DNA of 64,000 nt, from positions 8,666,001 to 8,730,000 of the forward strand of contig NC_004463.1 in the NCBI RefSeq assembly GCF_000011365.1, given 5' to 3'. The position numbers and the translations under genes were made by a program. The notes below the pieces were generated by a model, which saw only the letters and a list, made by a program, of their open reading frames with translations, ran no database searches and was not told the DNA's origin. The number at the start of each line of letters is the position of its first letter. Within the stretch, counting starts at the first letter, position 1. Below, in pieces: positions 1-8,742 of the stretch. The stretch comes from Bradyrhizobium diazoefficiens USDA 110 (lineage in GTDB: Bacteria > Pseudomonadota > Alphaproteobacteria > Rhizobiales > Xanthobacteraceae).

Positions 1-89
1 TGGCCGCTAATATCTGCGCTCGATCGCACTGCGACAAACGACAATTTGTACCTCTTCGCATGAAATAACGTCATGTATCCTGCTGCCAG

Positions 90-989
90 ATGACTGCCAG
101 ATTGCCCTCCCTGAACGGATTGCGGGCGTTCGAGGCGGCCGCGCGCCATCTCAGCTTCACGCTGGCGGCGAGCGAGCTGAACGTGACGCAGACCGCGATC
201 AGCCATCAGATCCGGCGATTGGAGGAGGAGCTCGGCATCCGCCTGTTCATCCGGCAGAACCGCGCGCTGGCGCTGACGCCGGAAGCGCGCGACTATCTGC
301 CGGGCGTCCGCGCCGCCTTCAACGACCTCCGCCTCGCCACCGACCGCCTGCTGCGCAGGGACGACGACAAGGTGCTGACGCTCTCGACGCTGGCCTCGCT
401 TGCCGCAAAATGGCTGCTGCCGCGGCTGACGGATTTCCAGGAGCAGCATCCCGGCATCGACGTGCGGATCACCACGTCGACCAGCCTCGTCGACTTCCAG
501 CGCGACGATGTCGATGCCGCAATCCGCTACGGCCGCGGCCAGTGGCCGGGCCTGCGTGCCGACTGGCTGATGGCGGACGAGCTGTTTCCGGTGTGCAGTC
601 CGTCACTGCTGCGCGGTGACAAGCCGCTGCAGCGTCCGGAGGATCTGCGAAATCATCCGCTGCTGCACACCTCCAACGCCAACAGCGACGACTGGCGGCT
701 GTGGCTGACGGCGGCAGGCCTGCCGGCCGATATCGCCAAGCAGCCCGGCATCACCTTCGACATGATCTTCATGACCATCCAGGCCGCGATCGACGGCATC
801 GGCGTGGCGATGGGGCGGACATCCTACGTGCAGGACGACATCGCCAAGGGCCGCCTCGTCGTCCCCTTCAAGATCGCGCTGCCGGCCGATGCGGGCTTCT
901 ACCTGGTCGCGCCGGAGGGTCGCCGCGAGGCGCCAAAGCTCGCCGCGTTCCGTCAATGGATCGTCGCTGCAACGCAAAATAAAGCCTGA
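90..989 (+). CDS. LysR-family transcriptional regulator (GcvA-like)
   Basis: A 299-residue protein of normal LysR length. Residues about 5-64 form the winged helix-turn-helix (LNGLRAFEAAARHLSFTLAA, then TQTAISHQIRRLEEELG), typical of the GcvA/AmpR branch. The rest is the periplasmic-binding-like effector domain, with the usual DVDAAIRYGRG segment. The start is the first ATG after a short AT-richer leader; no strong ribosome site is visible. An MFS transporter follows on the same strand after about 143 bases, so this regulator may control it. The effector cannot be read from the sequence. The family assignment is secure; the target is inference. Confidence 0.93.
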   Translation: MTARLPSLNGLRAFEAAARHLSFTLAASELNVTQTAISHQIRRLEEELGIRLFIRQNRALALTPEARDYLPGVRAAFNDLRLATDRLLRRDDDKVLTLSTLASLAAKWLLPRLTDFQEQHPGIDVRITTSTSLVDFQRDDVDAAIRYGRGQWPGLRADWLMADELFPVCSPSLLRGDKPLQRPEDLRNHPLLHTSNANSDDWRLWLTAAGLPADIAKQPGITFDMIFMTIQAAIDGIGVAMGRTSYVQDDIAKGRLVVPFKIALPADAGFYLVAPEGRREAPKLAAFRQWIVAATQNKA

Positions 990-1132
990 AAAATCATCAG
1001 CTTCCTCTGGAAAACCGATTGACTCGCCGCGCCCTGCGCGGGAAGGGGTAGGACAGATTGTCGCAGCAGCACAACCTGTCGCCTGCCGAGAAGTGAGTTC
1101 CGGTCCGGCCACACTTGAAGGGGAGTAACGTC

Positions 1133-2464
1133 ATGGCTGGACCAGCCACCTCAACCAATCCGCCCGAGATCAAGTCGCGCATCGGCGCGATCCTGCGCGC
1201 CACATCCGGCAATTTCCTCGAGCAGTTCGACTTCTTCCTGTTCGGCTTCTACGCCGCCGCCATCGGCAAGGCGTTCTTCCCCTCCACCAACGAGACGGCC
1301 TCGCTGCTCAACACGTTCGGCGTGTTCTGGCTCGGCGCCCTGATGCGGCCCGTCGGCGCGATCGTGCTCGGGGCCTACATCGACCGCATCGGCCGCCGCC
1401 AGGGCCTGATCGTCACGCTCGGCATCATGGCCATCGGCACGGTCGTGATCGCGTTCTGCCCGAGCTACGCGACCATCGGCATCGCAGCGCCCGTCATCGT
1501 GCTGATCGGCCGCCTGCTGCAGGGCTTCTCCGCCGGCGTCGAGCTCGGCGGCGTGTCGGTCTATCTCGCCGAGATCTCGACGCCCGGCAACCGCGGCTTC
1601 TACACCTCGTTCCAGTCGTCGAGCCAGCAGGTCGCGATCTTCGTGGCCTCGATCCTCGGCTATCTTCTCTCCGAGGTGATGCCCGCCGACACGGTGGCCG
1701 CCTGGGGCTGGCGTATTCCCTTCTTCGTCGGCTGCCTGATCATCCCCCTGATCTTCTTCCTGCGGCGCACGCTCGAGGAAACGCCGGCCTTCCTCGCCAT
1801 GAAGAAGCATCCCACGGCGAGCGAGGTATTCGCCTCCGCGCTCGCCAACTGGCGCATCGTCATCCTCGGCATGATGATCGCGATCCTGACCACGACGACG
1901 TTCTACTTCGTCACCGTGTACACGCCGACGTTCGGCAAGACCGTGCTGAAGCTGTCGACGCAGGACGCGCTGCTGGTGACGCTGCTGGTCGCCGTAACCA
2001 ACTTCTTCTGGAATCCGGTCGGCGGCGCGCTGTCCGACCGCATCGGCCGCAAGCCGGTGCTGATCACCATCGCCTGCCTGTCGCTCGTCACCGCCTACCC
2101 CGCGCTGCACTGGCTGGTGGCGGCGCCGACCTTCGGCAAGCTGCTCGCGGTCGAGATGATGTTCTCGTTCTATTTCGGCGTCTACAGCGGCACCATGCTC
2201 GGCGCCCTCGTCGAGATCGTGCCGGCGCATGTCCGCACCACCTGCTTCTCGCTCGCCTTCGCGCTCGCAGCCGCGCTGTTCGGCACCTTCACGCCGTTCG
2301 CCTCGACCTGGTTGATCGAGCGGACCGGCGACAAGGCCTCGCCCGGCTTCTGGCTGATGTTCGCCGCCCTGCTCGGCATCATCGCGGCCTCGACGGTGTA
2401 TCGCGGCGGCGGCAAGGCGGTGCCGACCTATGATGCGGTGGCGGAGCCGGTTGCGGGGCGTTGA
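1133..2464 (+). CDS. MFS transporter, metabolite:H+ symporter (citrate/tricarballylate-type)
   Basis: A 443-residue polytopic inner-membrane protein with the layout of the MHS family of the major facilitator superfamily. It has an N-terminal [20 protein letters not shown] segment, the loop 2-3 motif DRIGRRQG, the family-typical [20 protein letters not shown], a second DRIGRKP motif after helix 8, and about 12 hydrophobic segments. Such proteins import di- or tricarboxylates or similar organic acids with protons; the substrate here is unknown. I chose ATG 1133 because AAGGGGAG lies 8 bases upstream. An in-frame TTG at 1115 overlaps that ribosome site and is less likely. It follows a LysR gene on the same strand. 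Confidence 0.92.
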   Translation: MAGPATSTNPPEIKSRIGAILRATSGNFLEQFDFFLFGFYAAAIGKAFFPSTNETASLLNTFGVFWLGALMRPVGAIVLGAYIDRIGRRQGLIVTLGIMAIGTVVIAFCPSYATIGIAAPVIVLIGRLLQGFSAGVELGGVSVYLAEISTPGNRGFYTSFQSSSQQVAIFVASILGYLLSEVMPADTVAAWGWRIPFFVGCLIIPLIFFLRRTLEETPAFLAMKKHPTASEVFASALANWRIVILGMMIAILTTTTFYFVTVYTPTFGKTVLKLSTQDALLVTLLVAVTNFFWNPVGGALSDRIGRKPVLITIACLSLVTAYPALHWLVAAPTFGKLLAVEMMFSFYFGVYSGTMLGALVEIVPAHVRTTCFSLAFALAAALFGTFTPFASTWLIERTGDKASPGFWLMFAALLGIIAASTVYRGGGKAVPTYDAVAEPVAGR

Positions 2465-2466
2465 CG

Positions 2467-2572
2467 GTCATTCTGGGGCGCCTCGAAGAGGCGAGCCCGG
2501 AATCCATTTCTCCCAGCATTCCAGACGCACGATGGATTCCGGGTTCAGCCCTGCGGGCTGTCCCGGAATGAC
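2467..2572. repeat. Long intergenic inverted repeat, GTCATTC type
   Basis: The left arm (2467-2506) begins GTCATTCTGGGGCGCC and ends GAGCCCGGAATCCA. The right arm (2533-2572) begins TGGATTCCGGGTTC and ends TCCCGGAATGAC. The arms pair over most of their length, with small internal hairpins. It lies between two convergent genes, so it could also act as a bidirectional terminator. This type of element is common between genes in Bradyrhizobium and related genomes. Confidence 0.75.
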
Positions 2573-2579
2573 AGTGGGA

Positions 2580-2993
2580 CTACAGCTCCACCACCACGTA
2601 GTCGCTCTCGACCTTCACCGGGATCGTCTCGGCGACGTACGGCCCCTTCACGACGCTCGCGCCAGGCGCGACATGGGCCGGATAGGCCTTCACGCGGAAG
2701 CGGCGGGGGTCGCAATAGGACTGGCCGGTGCGGATGTCGAACTCCCAGCCATGCCAGGGACAGCGGATGATCTCGCCAAGCCTGGTGTATTCGATCTCGC
2801 CGGGGTCGCTCGATTGCGCGAGCCCGATCAGCGGGCCCTCGCACAGCGCCGCGCCCTGATGCGGGCAGCGGTTCATCAGGCCGAAATATTCGCCCTTGAT
2901 GTTGAAGACCGCGATCGGCCGTCCCTCGATCTCCAGGAATTTTCGCGTGCCGGGTGGCAACTCATCGACCGGCGCAATCACGTGACGCGCCAT
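2580..2993 (-). CDS. Rieske [2Fe-2S] ferredoxin-type protein
   Basis: A 137-residue single-domain Rieske protein. The cluster ligands are visible as C43-P-H45 and C78-P-W-H81, spaced as in the ferredoxins of aromatic-ring dioxygenases. There is no signal peptide, so it is probably a soluble electron carrier or an oxygenase component. The start codon overlaps the stop of the upstream amidohydrolase by one base (TGATG), which points to translational coupling. No oxygenase catalytic subunit is nearby, so its redox partner is unknown. Open sequence continues upstream in frame, but it is antisense-like; the ATG at 2993 is clearly preferable. Confidence 0.9.
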   Translation of the reverse strand: MARHVIAPVDELPPGTRKFLEIEGRPIAVFNIKGEYFGLMNRCPHQGAALCEGPLIGLAQSSDPGEIEYTRLGEIIRCPWHGWEFDIRTGQSYCDPRRFRVKAYPAHVAPGASVVKGPYVAETIPVKVESDYVVVEL

Positions 2994-4102
2994 CAATTGA
3001 TTCCGTACAGCTTGCGCGCATTGCCGAGATAAAACGCCTCGCGGTTGGTATCGCTGACGCCCGCCGGCAAGATGCGCGACGGTTCGTCGTAGTCCCAGTG
3101 CGGATAATCGGTCGCGAACAGCAGGCGGTCCCAGCCGATCCACTTGATGACGTCGAACAGATCCTCGCGCCGCTCCGGATCCTCCATCGGCTGCGTCGTC
3201 CACCACACCTGCTCGCGGATATATTCCGACGGCGGACGCTTCACATGCGGCACTTCGCTCCTGAGCCGCTGCCAGGCCTTGTCCAATCGCCACGCAAGCG
3301 ACGGCGCCCAGCCGAAGCCGGCCTCGATCATCACCATCTTCAGCTTCGGGAAGCGTTCGAACACGCCTTCAAGCACGAGGCTGGCCAGCGCCGATTGCTG
3401 GCACTGCGAATGTCCCACCATCTCCTCGATGTAATAGGAAGGCCAGCCCGACGGCGTGATCGGGTTGCCGCCGAAGCCGAAGGCGTGGACGCCGACGGGA
3501 AGGCCGGCCTCTTCCGCGGCCTGATAGATCGGCCAGTAGCGGCGCTGGCCGAGCGGCTCGACGTTGCGGCTGAGCAGCAGCACCTGAACGAAATTCTTGT
3601 CGCCGGCGCGCTCGCGGATTTCGGCGGCCGCCGACAGCCCGTCCTCATTGCCGACGACGATGGACGCTTTCAGCCGTTTGTCCTTGCTGGTCCATTTGTC
3701 GATCTGCCAGTCGTTGATCGCCGAGCACAAAGCGGCCGAGAGCTCGTGATTGCGGATGCCCTGCCCGGCATTGAGCGGATTGAGCACGCCCAGCTGCACG
3801 TTGTTGGGGTCGAGCAGCTGCTTCTGCATGAAGGAGAGCGAGGAGCCCTGCGGCCCGCCTTCCGGCGGATAGGCGTCGCGGCGCGAGGCGTTGGGCTGGG
3901 CCTTCGGATAGGGCGGGCCTTCCATCATGCCCTGATAGGCGTGCACGCCATAGACTTCGAGATGATGCTGCCAGCGTTTGGCGAGATAGGGATAGAGCTC
4001 GGTGCGGGTCGCGCGGGCCGGATGGATGTCACAATCCGCGATCGCGGTCTTGGTCGTCAGGGGGGAAGCGGCTTCGGTGCTCTCGCGGAATTGAATATTC
4101 AT
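2993..4102 (-). CDS. Amidohydrolase-2 family metal-dependent hydrolase
   Basis: A 369-residue TIM-barrel protein of the amidohydrolase-2 (ACMSD/decarboxylase-related) family. The early metal motif is reduced to DCDIHP (D-x-H); later conserved pieces are VGVHAFGFGG, KMVMIEAGFGW and LLFATDYPHWDYDEP. Family members are hydrolases or non-oxidative decarboxylases, often in aromatic catabolism. It is paralogous to the gene just upstream, and it overlaps the Rieske gene downstream by one base. This suggests a three-gene unit working on one substrate. The reaction is not determinable from sequence alone. Confidence 0.9.
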   Translation of the reverse strand: MNIQFRESTEAASPLTTKTAIADCDIHPARATRTELYPYLAKRWQHHLEVYGVHAYQGMMEGPPYPKAQPNASRRDAYPPEGGPQGSSLSFMQKQLLDPNNVQLGVLNPLNAGQGIRNHELSAALCSAINDWQIDKWTSKDKRLKASIVVGNEDGLSAAAEIRERAGDKNFVQVLLLSRNVEPLGQRRYWPIYQAAEEAGLPVGVHAFGFGGNPITPSGWPSYYIEEMVGHSQCQQSALASLVLEGVFERFPKLKMVMIEAGFGWAPSLAWRLDKAWQRLRSEVPHVKRPPSEYIREQVWWTTQPMEDPERREDLFDVIKWIGWDRLLFATDYPHWDYDEPSRILPAGVSDTNREAFYLGNARKLYGIN

Positions 4103-4125
4103 CGCCTTGCCTCCTTTTGCAGCGG

Positions 4126-5184
4126 CTAAGTCAGGCGGGGATAGGTCGCATGCGGATTGTCGATCATGATCTTGCGCACGAGATCGGGGGTGAGGCCCTG
4201 GGGGAGCGCGTCCTGGCCGTCGAACTGCCAGTGTGGATAGTCCGTGGAGAATAGGACCAATTCATCCGACTGCATATGATCAAACAGGCGAATTAATGTC
4301 TCGGGTTCCGGCGGCGCATCAAATGGCTGTAACGAGAAGCGGATGTTGCTGCGCACAAGTTCCAGCGGCGCGCGATCGACCCAGGGCGTCTCCATCCGCA
4401 CCCCGCGCCAGAATTTGTGAAGCCGCCAGAGAAAGGGGGAGATCCAGGACACGCCGGACTCCAGCATCACCATTTTCAGCCGCGGATATTTGGCGAACAC
4501 GCCCTCGACGATCACGCTGGTGAGCTGGGTCTGGAACGCCTGGGCCTGACCGACATAATCCTCGATGTGATAGGAACCCCAGCCCACCGCGGTCGGCGGA
4601 TTGTGATAGGCGGAACCGGCATGAATGCCGACCGCGAGGTCCAGCCGCTCCGCGGCCTCGTAGATCGGCCACAGCGCGCGCTTGCCGAGCGGCACGTCGC
4701 CCATCACCAGCATCAACACCTGTACGAAACGGCGGTCGTGCGCGCAGCGTTCGATCTCGGCGACGGCCTTCTCGACGCTTTGCGTGGGGATCACGATCGA
4801 GCCGCGCAGCCGCTTGTCACGATCGAGCCATTCCTTCACCAGCCAGTCGTTCAGCGCACGGCAGAAGGCGGCCTGCATGTCCTCGGAAAACACCATCTGC
4901 ACGGCGTAGAGCGGATTGCAGATGGCATGGCTGACCTGAAAAGGATCGAGCACATGGCGCTGCATGTCTTCCAGGCTCGCGCCCGGCTTGCCGCTCTCGG
5001 GACGCCAATCGGGGCGCGCCACGATCGGCGAGTTCTGCGGGTAGGATTGCGAGACGAGGTCCATCATGCCGCGCGTCGTCACCTGATCGCGCCAATAGTC
5101 GTTCAGGTACGGCAGCAGGCTGGTCAGATGCGGCACGGCCGGATGCACGTCGCAATCCACCCCGCCGGCGATCAGGGACGCCAT
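4126..5184 (-). CDS. Amidohydrolase-2 family metal-dependent hydrolase (paralogue)
   Basis: A 352-residue TIM-barrel protein closely similar in layout to its downstream neighbour: DCDVHPAVPHL near the start, VGIHAGSAYHNPP and KMVMLESGVSW in the middle, and LVLFSTDYPHWQFDG near the end. I chose ATG 5184 because GGAG lies a few bases upstream (GAAGGAGACGTG); 25 further codons upstream are open but have no better site. It is first in a probable operon with a second amidohydrolase and a Rieske protein. The two paralogues may act as a heteromer or on successive substrates; this is inference. Confidence 0.88.
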   Translation of the reverse strand: MASLIAGGVDCDVHPAVPHLTSLLPYLNDYWRDQVTTRGMMDLVSQSYPQNSPIVARPDWRPESGKPGASLEDMQRHVLDPFQVSHAICNPLYAVQMVFSEDMQAAFCRALNDWLVKEWLDRDKRLRGSIVIPTQSVEKAVAEIERCAHDRRFVQVLMLVMGDVPLGKRALWPIYEAAERLDLAVGIHAGSAYHNPPTAVGWGSYHIEDYVGQAQAFQTQLTSVIVEGVFAKYPRLKMVMLESGVSWISPFLWRLHKFWRGVRMETPWVDRAPLELVRSNIRFSLQPFDAPPEPETLIRLFDHMQSDELVLFSTDYPHWQFDGQDALPQGLTPDLVRKIMIDNPHATYPRLT

Positions 5185-5351
5185 CACGTCTCCTTCACGT
5201 TTCCTCGTCACGTCTTCTCGCGGTCGGCTTGGCCGCTCCGCCTTGTGTGCGCCATTCAAGCAGGCCTGACCGTCGCCCGCAACTCGGCCAAGGCAGCCAG
5301 CTTATGCTAGGAAGGCTGAGCTCGGTTGCGAGGGAATGAGAGGTCAAAGGG

Positions 5352-5834
5352 ATGAAAGAGCTCGTCGGCATTGCTGAACAGGTTGCGGCGAAACTGATCG
5401 CGCGCAAACAGACCATTGCGGTCGCGGAATCCTCGACCGGCGGCCTGATTTCGGCCGGCCTGCTCGCGGTGCCCGGTGCATCCGCCTATTTCCTCGGTGG
5501 CGCGGTGGTCTACACCCGCGATGCCAGGCGCGTGCTGATGGATATTTCGGACGAAGGAATGAAGGGCTTCCGCTCCTCGTCGGAGCCATACGCAAAGCTG
5601 TTGGCCGAGCAGATGCGCAGCCGCTTCAATTGCGACTGGGGCCTGTCCGAGACCGGCGCCGCCGGCCCCACCGGCAACCGCTACGGCGACGCCGCCGGCC
5701 ATAGCTGCATGGCGGTCGCGGGGCCGGCGGCGGAAGTGATCACGCTGGAGACGGGCGGCAATGACCGGCTTGCGAATATGCAAGTGTTTGCGACGACGGC
5801 GCTGAAGCTGCTGCTGAGGAAGCTATCGGAATAG
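5352..5834 (+). CDS. CinA C-terminal-domain protein (nicotinamide-nucleotide amidase family)
   Basis: A 160-residue protein made only of the CinA C-terminal (PncC-type) domain. The motif VAESSTGGLISAGLLAVPGA sits near residues 25-45, and ETGAAGPTGNRYGD near 100. The usual ESCTGG motif reads ESSTGG here. Known members deamidate nicotinamide mononucleotide to nicotinate mononucleotide in pyridine-nucleotide salvage. The N-terminal MoCF-like half of full-length CinA is absent, as in many stand-alone PncC proteins. The gene is divergent from the amidohydrolase cluster. The family is secure; activity is inferred. Confidence 0.88.
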   Translation: MKELVGIAEQVAAKLIARKQTIAVAESSTGGLISAGLLAVPGASAYFLGGAVVYTRDARRVLMDISDEGMKGFRSSSEPYAKLLAEQMRSRFNCDWGLSETGAAGPTGNRYGDAAGHSCMAVAGPAAEVITLETGGNDRLANMQVFATTALKLLLRKLSE

Positions 5835-5882
5835 CCACATCGTCGTTTGCGGACGAGAGAGCGGCGCCGTCTTACATCTCGT

Positions 5883-6003
5883 GTCGTCCAGGCGAAAGCC
5901 AGGACCCATAACCCCAAATGGAAATTGTTGCGGTCGGCGGGGCCGCAGCTTCTTCCAACAACATTCGATGGTGGTAATGGGTCCTGGCCTTCGCCAGGAC
6001 GAC
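5883..6003. repeat. Long intergenic inverted repeat, GTCGTCC...GACCCATA type
   Basis: The left arm starts at 5883 (GTCGTCCAGGCGAAAGCCAG, then GACCCATA). The right arm ends at 6003 (GGGTCCTGGCCTTCGCCAGG, then ACGAC). The arms are inverted copies separated by about 70 bases. The same family, with partly different arm sequence, recurs at 22011-22164. It fills most of the space between the convergent cinA-like and DUF1488 genes. Confidence 0.75.
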
Positions 6004-6021
6004 GTTGGGGAGGCACGGTGC

Positions 6022-6297
6022 CTACCGCCCTAAATGCCGCATGAAGATCCGCACCACATACCCCTTGAACCGCGGCGCTTCGTCGTAAAGGTCCGATGCG
6101 ATCCGTTCGATGGTCTCGCGCAGGGACAGGAATTGCGCCTGCCGCGCGCTGCTCTCGGTGCCCTGCATGCCTGCAAGTTCGTCCATCGCGGCGTCGGAGA
6201 TCTGGCAGTGCACGACCTCGCCATCGTTCAGCATGGTGAAGCGAAAGGCCAGACGTTCGAGGTCGTGGCCGATAATCCTGTCGCGCGTCAGCGGCAT
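6022..6297 (-). CDS. DUF1488-type small protein
   Basis: A 91-residue soluble protein beginning MPLTRDRIIGHDLERLAFRF, with a central CQISDAAMDELAG segment. The size and the pattern (short strand-rich start, then a helical half) fit the DUF1488 family, which has no known function. A longer reading from an ATG at 6384 is possible, but the extra 29 residues look non-coding in composition. The ribosome site for the chosen start is weak (GGGACAA), so the start is uncertain. Confidence 0.65.
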   Translation of the reverse strand: MPLTRDRIIGHDLERLAFRFTMLNDGEVVHCQISDAAMDELAGMQGTESSARQAQFLSLRETIERIASDLYDEAPRFKGYVVRIFMRHLGR

Positions 6298-6432
6298 CCA
6301 ATTGTCCCGTTCGCGCCCCCGAACGGGACAATGCTGAAAATCTGACGCGTTGTCACCACCCGCGCCAGAGTGCATGGCCGTCATACGACGCTCTTCAACA
6401 GCGCGCTCCCGTCAGTCGGCCACGCTCCGGCG

Positions 6433-7047
6433 TCAGTAGACGAGCGCCGTACCGGACGGCTTGTCCAGTGCCGCGGCCAGCGATCTGTACTCATCGCAAT
6501 CCGTCCCGCAGATGGATGCGATCCGGCCGAGGTGATAGAGCGCCTGCTCGCGGTTGCCCCGCTCGAGCTGCCACAGTCCGTAATATTGCCACGTCTGCAC
6601 GTGGTTCGGATCTGCCCGCAAGGCGCGTTCGTACCAGACCTGCGACTGCTCGTAGTCGCCGAGCTTGCGATAGGAGTAGCCGATGAGGTTGGCGACGTTC
6701 GGATGGTCGTCATGGCCGAGCGACTTCAACTGCGCGATCGCGGTCGCATAGTCGTTACGCTCGTAGATGGTGTCATAGGCCACGCGGTAACCGGCAGCGA
6801 AAGCGGGATCGCCTATGCTGGACTGGTTGCCTTGCTTCTTGCCCTTCTGGGTCGCCTTGGTGCCCGGCCGCTTCGGATAGGTTGGCTGCGGCTTCTGATC
6901 CGAATAGGCGCCGGCGTAGGGATCGGTAGAACTGATGCTGCCGCCGCCTCCACCACCGCCGCCCCCGCCCGCGGCGAGCGCCGGCGAGCTCAACAGGGCT
7001 GCAGCAAATGTGCCGAGTGTGACGAGCCTGATCATCCCAGTGAACAT
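6433..7047 (-). CDS. Exported TPR protein with glycine-rich N terminus
   Basis: A 204-residue protein. Residues 1-25 form a signal peptide (MIRLVTLGTFAAALLSSPALA), followed by a run of about ten glycines, then a proline/lysine-rich linker. From about residue 95 to 190 there are tetratricopeptide repeats, seen in YDTIYERNDYATAIAQLKSL and QSQVWYERALRADPNHVQTW. It is probably periplasmic and mediates protein-protein contacts; no partner is evident. AGGAGACGGAG lies just upstream of the start. Nearby genes are functionally unrelated. Confidence 0.85.
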   Translation of the reverse strand: MFTGMIRLVTLGTFAAALLSSPALAAGGGGGGGGGGSISSTDPYAGAYSDQKPQPTYPKRPGTKATQKGKKQGNQSSIGDPAFAAGYRVAYDTIYERNDYATAIAQLKSLGHDDHPNVANLIGYSYRKLGDYEQSQVWYERALRADPNHVQTWQYYGLWQLERGNREQALYHLGRIASICGTDCDEYRSLAAALDKPSGTALVY

Positions 7048-7167
7048 CTCCGTCTCCTGTCCTGCTTCAAGCGGCCCCGGACGAATTGATAACCCTGCCT
7101 CGGCAGCGATATTCCAGGTGCTGTGTTCACGGAGACGTCAGCGTTCGTACGACAGTTCTGTTGTCCT

Positions 7168-8637
7168 TTACTGGAATGCCACTTCGGCAAAGCTTCTCAG
7201 CTTTCGCGAATGCAGGCGCTCCGACTCCTGCTGTTTGAGCCGCTCCAGCGCCTTCAGGCCGATCTCGAGATGCTGGCCGACGCGGCGGCGGTAGAATTCG
7301 CTGGCCATGCCCGCGAGCTTGATCTCGCCGTGCAGCGGCTTGTCGGACACGCAGAGCAGCGTGCCGTAGGGGACGCGGAAGCGATAGCCGTTGGCGGCGA
7401 TCGCGGCCGATTCCATGTCGAGTGCGACCGCGCGCGATTGCGACAGGCGGCGGATCATCTCAGGGCCTGAGATCTCCCAGTTGCGGTTGTCGACGCTCGC
7501 GACCGTGCCGGTGCGCATCAGGCGTTTGAGCTCGAAGCCTTCGAGGCCCGTGACGTCCTCGACCGCCTCCTCGAGCGCGACCTGCATCTCGGCGAGCGCC
7601 GGGATCGGCACCCAGAGCGGCAGCTCGCGGTCGAGCACGTGGTCCTCGCGCACGTAACCATGGGCGAGGACATAGTCGCCGAGCCGCTGCGTGTTGCGCA
7701 GGCCCGCGCAATGGCCGAGCATCAGCCAGGCGTGCGGGCGCAGCACCGCGACGTGGTCGGTGACGTTGCGCGCATTGGACGGGCCGGTGCCGATGTTGAT
7801 CAGGCTGATGCCGCGATAGCCGGGCTCGACCAGATGGAAGGCCGGCATCTGCGGCGTGCGTGTCGGCGCGTCCCCGCTCGTCGCGCCCCCGCTCCGCGTG
7901 ATCACGTTGCCGGGCGCGACGAAGGCGTCGAGGCCGGCCTCGCCGGACTGAAGCCGCTGCTGGCAGAGCTGCGCGAAGGCATCGACATAGAACTGGTAGT
8001 TGGTGAAGATCACGAAGTTCTGGAAGTGCTCGGGATCGGTGCCGGTGTAGTGATAGAGCCGGCGCAGCGAGTAATCGACCCGGGCGGCCCGAAACAGGGA
8101 CAGCGGCTCCGGCGCGCCGGGCTGGAGCTCGAAGGTGCCGTCCGCAATCGAATCGTCCATGGTGGCGAGATCGGGCACATCGAACGCGTCGCGCAGCGAT
8201 CGCGTCACAAGGGAATTCTCGCCGGTGGTGATGGCGGCTTCGATGTTGATGTCGCGGCGATAGGCGAAGTGGATCGGGATCGGCTCCGCCGACTCGCCGA
8301 TCTCGACGGGTACGCCGTGGTTCTGGATCAACAGGCCGATCTGCTCGGTGAGATAGCTGCGGAACAGATCCGGTCGCGTCACGCTGGTCTCGTGCACGCC
8401 GGGGCCGGCGACGAAGCCGTAGGAGAGACGCGAATCCAGCCGCGCATACGTCGCGGTGGTGAGGCGGACGAAGGGGTAGTAGGCCCGCGCCCGCGTCGTG
8501 ATCGCTTCGCCGCCGACATAGGCCTCGAACCGGTCGCGCAGGAATTTCGTATTGCGTTCGTATATCTCTTCGAGCCGTGCGACGGCCGCGGACGCGTCGG
8601 AGAAGGATTCGGTGGCGATGGAGGGCGGGGATTGCAT
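7168..8637 (-). CDS. amn: AMP nucleosidase
   Basis: A 489-residue cytoplasmic enzyme that splits AMP into adenine and ribose 5-phosphate. The N-terminal half is the AMP-nucleosidase-specific domain; the C-terminal half is a nucleoside-phosphorylase-like catalytic domain, with GYRGISLINIGTGPSNARNV, the conserved RPHAWLMLGHCAGLR and the MESAAIAANG motif. Length and order match the bacterial Amn family. I chose ATG 8637; the open frame extends 21 codons further upstream, but that stretch carries no good start signal. The neighbours do not suggest an operon. Confidence 0.93.
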   Translation of the reverse strand: MQSPPSIATESFSDASAAVARLEEIYERNTKFLRDRFEAYVGGEAITTRARAYYPFVRLTTATYARLDSRLSYGFVAGPGVHETSVTRPDLFRSYLTEQIGLLIQNHGVPVEIGESAEPIPIHFAYRRDINIEAAITTGENSLVTRSLRDAFDVPDLATMDDSIADGTFELQPGAPEPLSLFRAARVDYSLRRLYHYTGTDPEHFQNFVIFTNYQFYVDAFAQLCQQRLQSGEAGLDAFVAPGNVITRSGGATSGDAPTRTPQMPAFHLVEPGYRGISLINIGTGPSNARNVTDHVAVLRPHAWLMLGHCAGLRNTQRLGDYVLAHGYVREDHVLDRELPLWVPIPALAEMQVALEEAVEDVTGLEGFELKRLMRTGTVASVDNRNWEISGPEMIRRLSQSRAVALDMESAAIAANGYRFRVPYGTLLCVSDKPLHGEIKLAGMASEFYRRRVGQHLEIGLKALERLKQQESERLHSRKLRSFAEVAFQ

Positions 8638-8742
8638 GGTTCGAACGCCGGGTTCGTGGGGCTTGAGTCGAACTATAGCAAGACGCAGCCAAGCCGTCAT
8701 TGCGAGCGCAATGACGAGTTGGGGGTGACGCGCCGCCGCGCG

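Noticed and set aside
1115..1132. Earlier TTG start for the MFS transporter
   Set aside because: It would place the strong AAGGGGAG ribosome site inside the gene; ATG 1133 fits that site.
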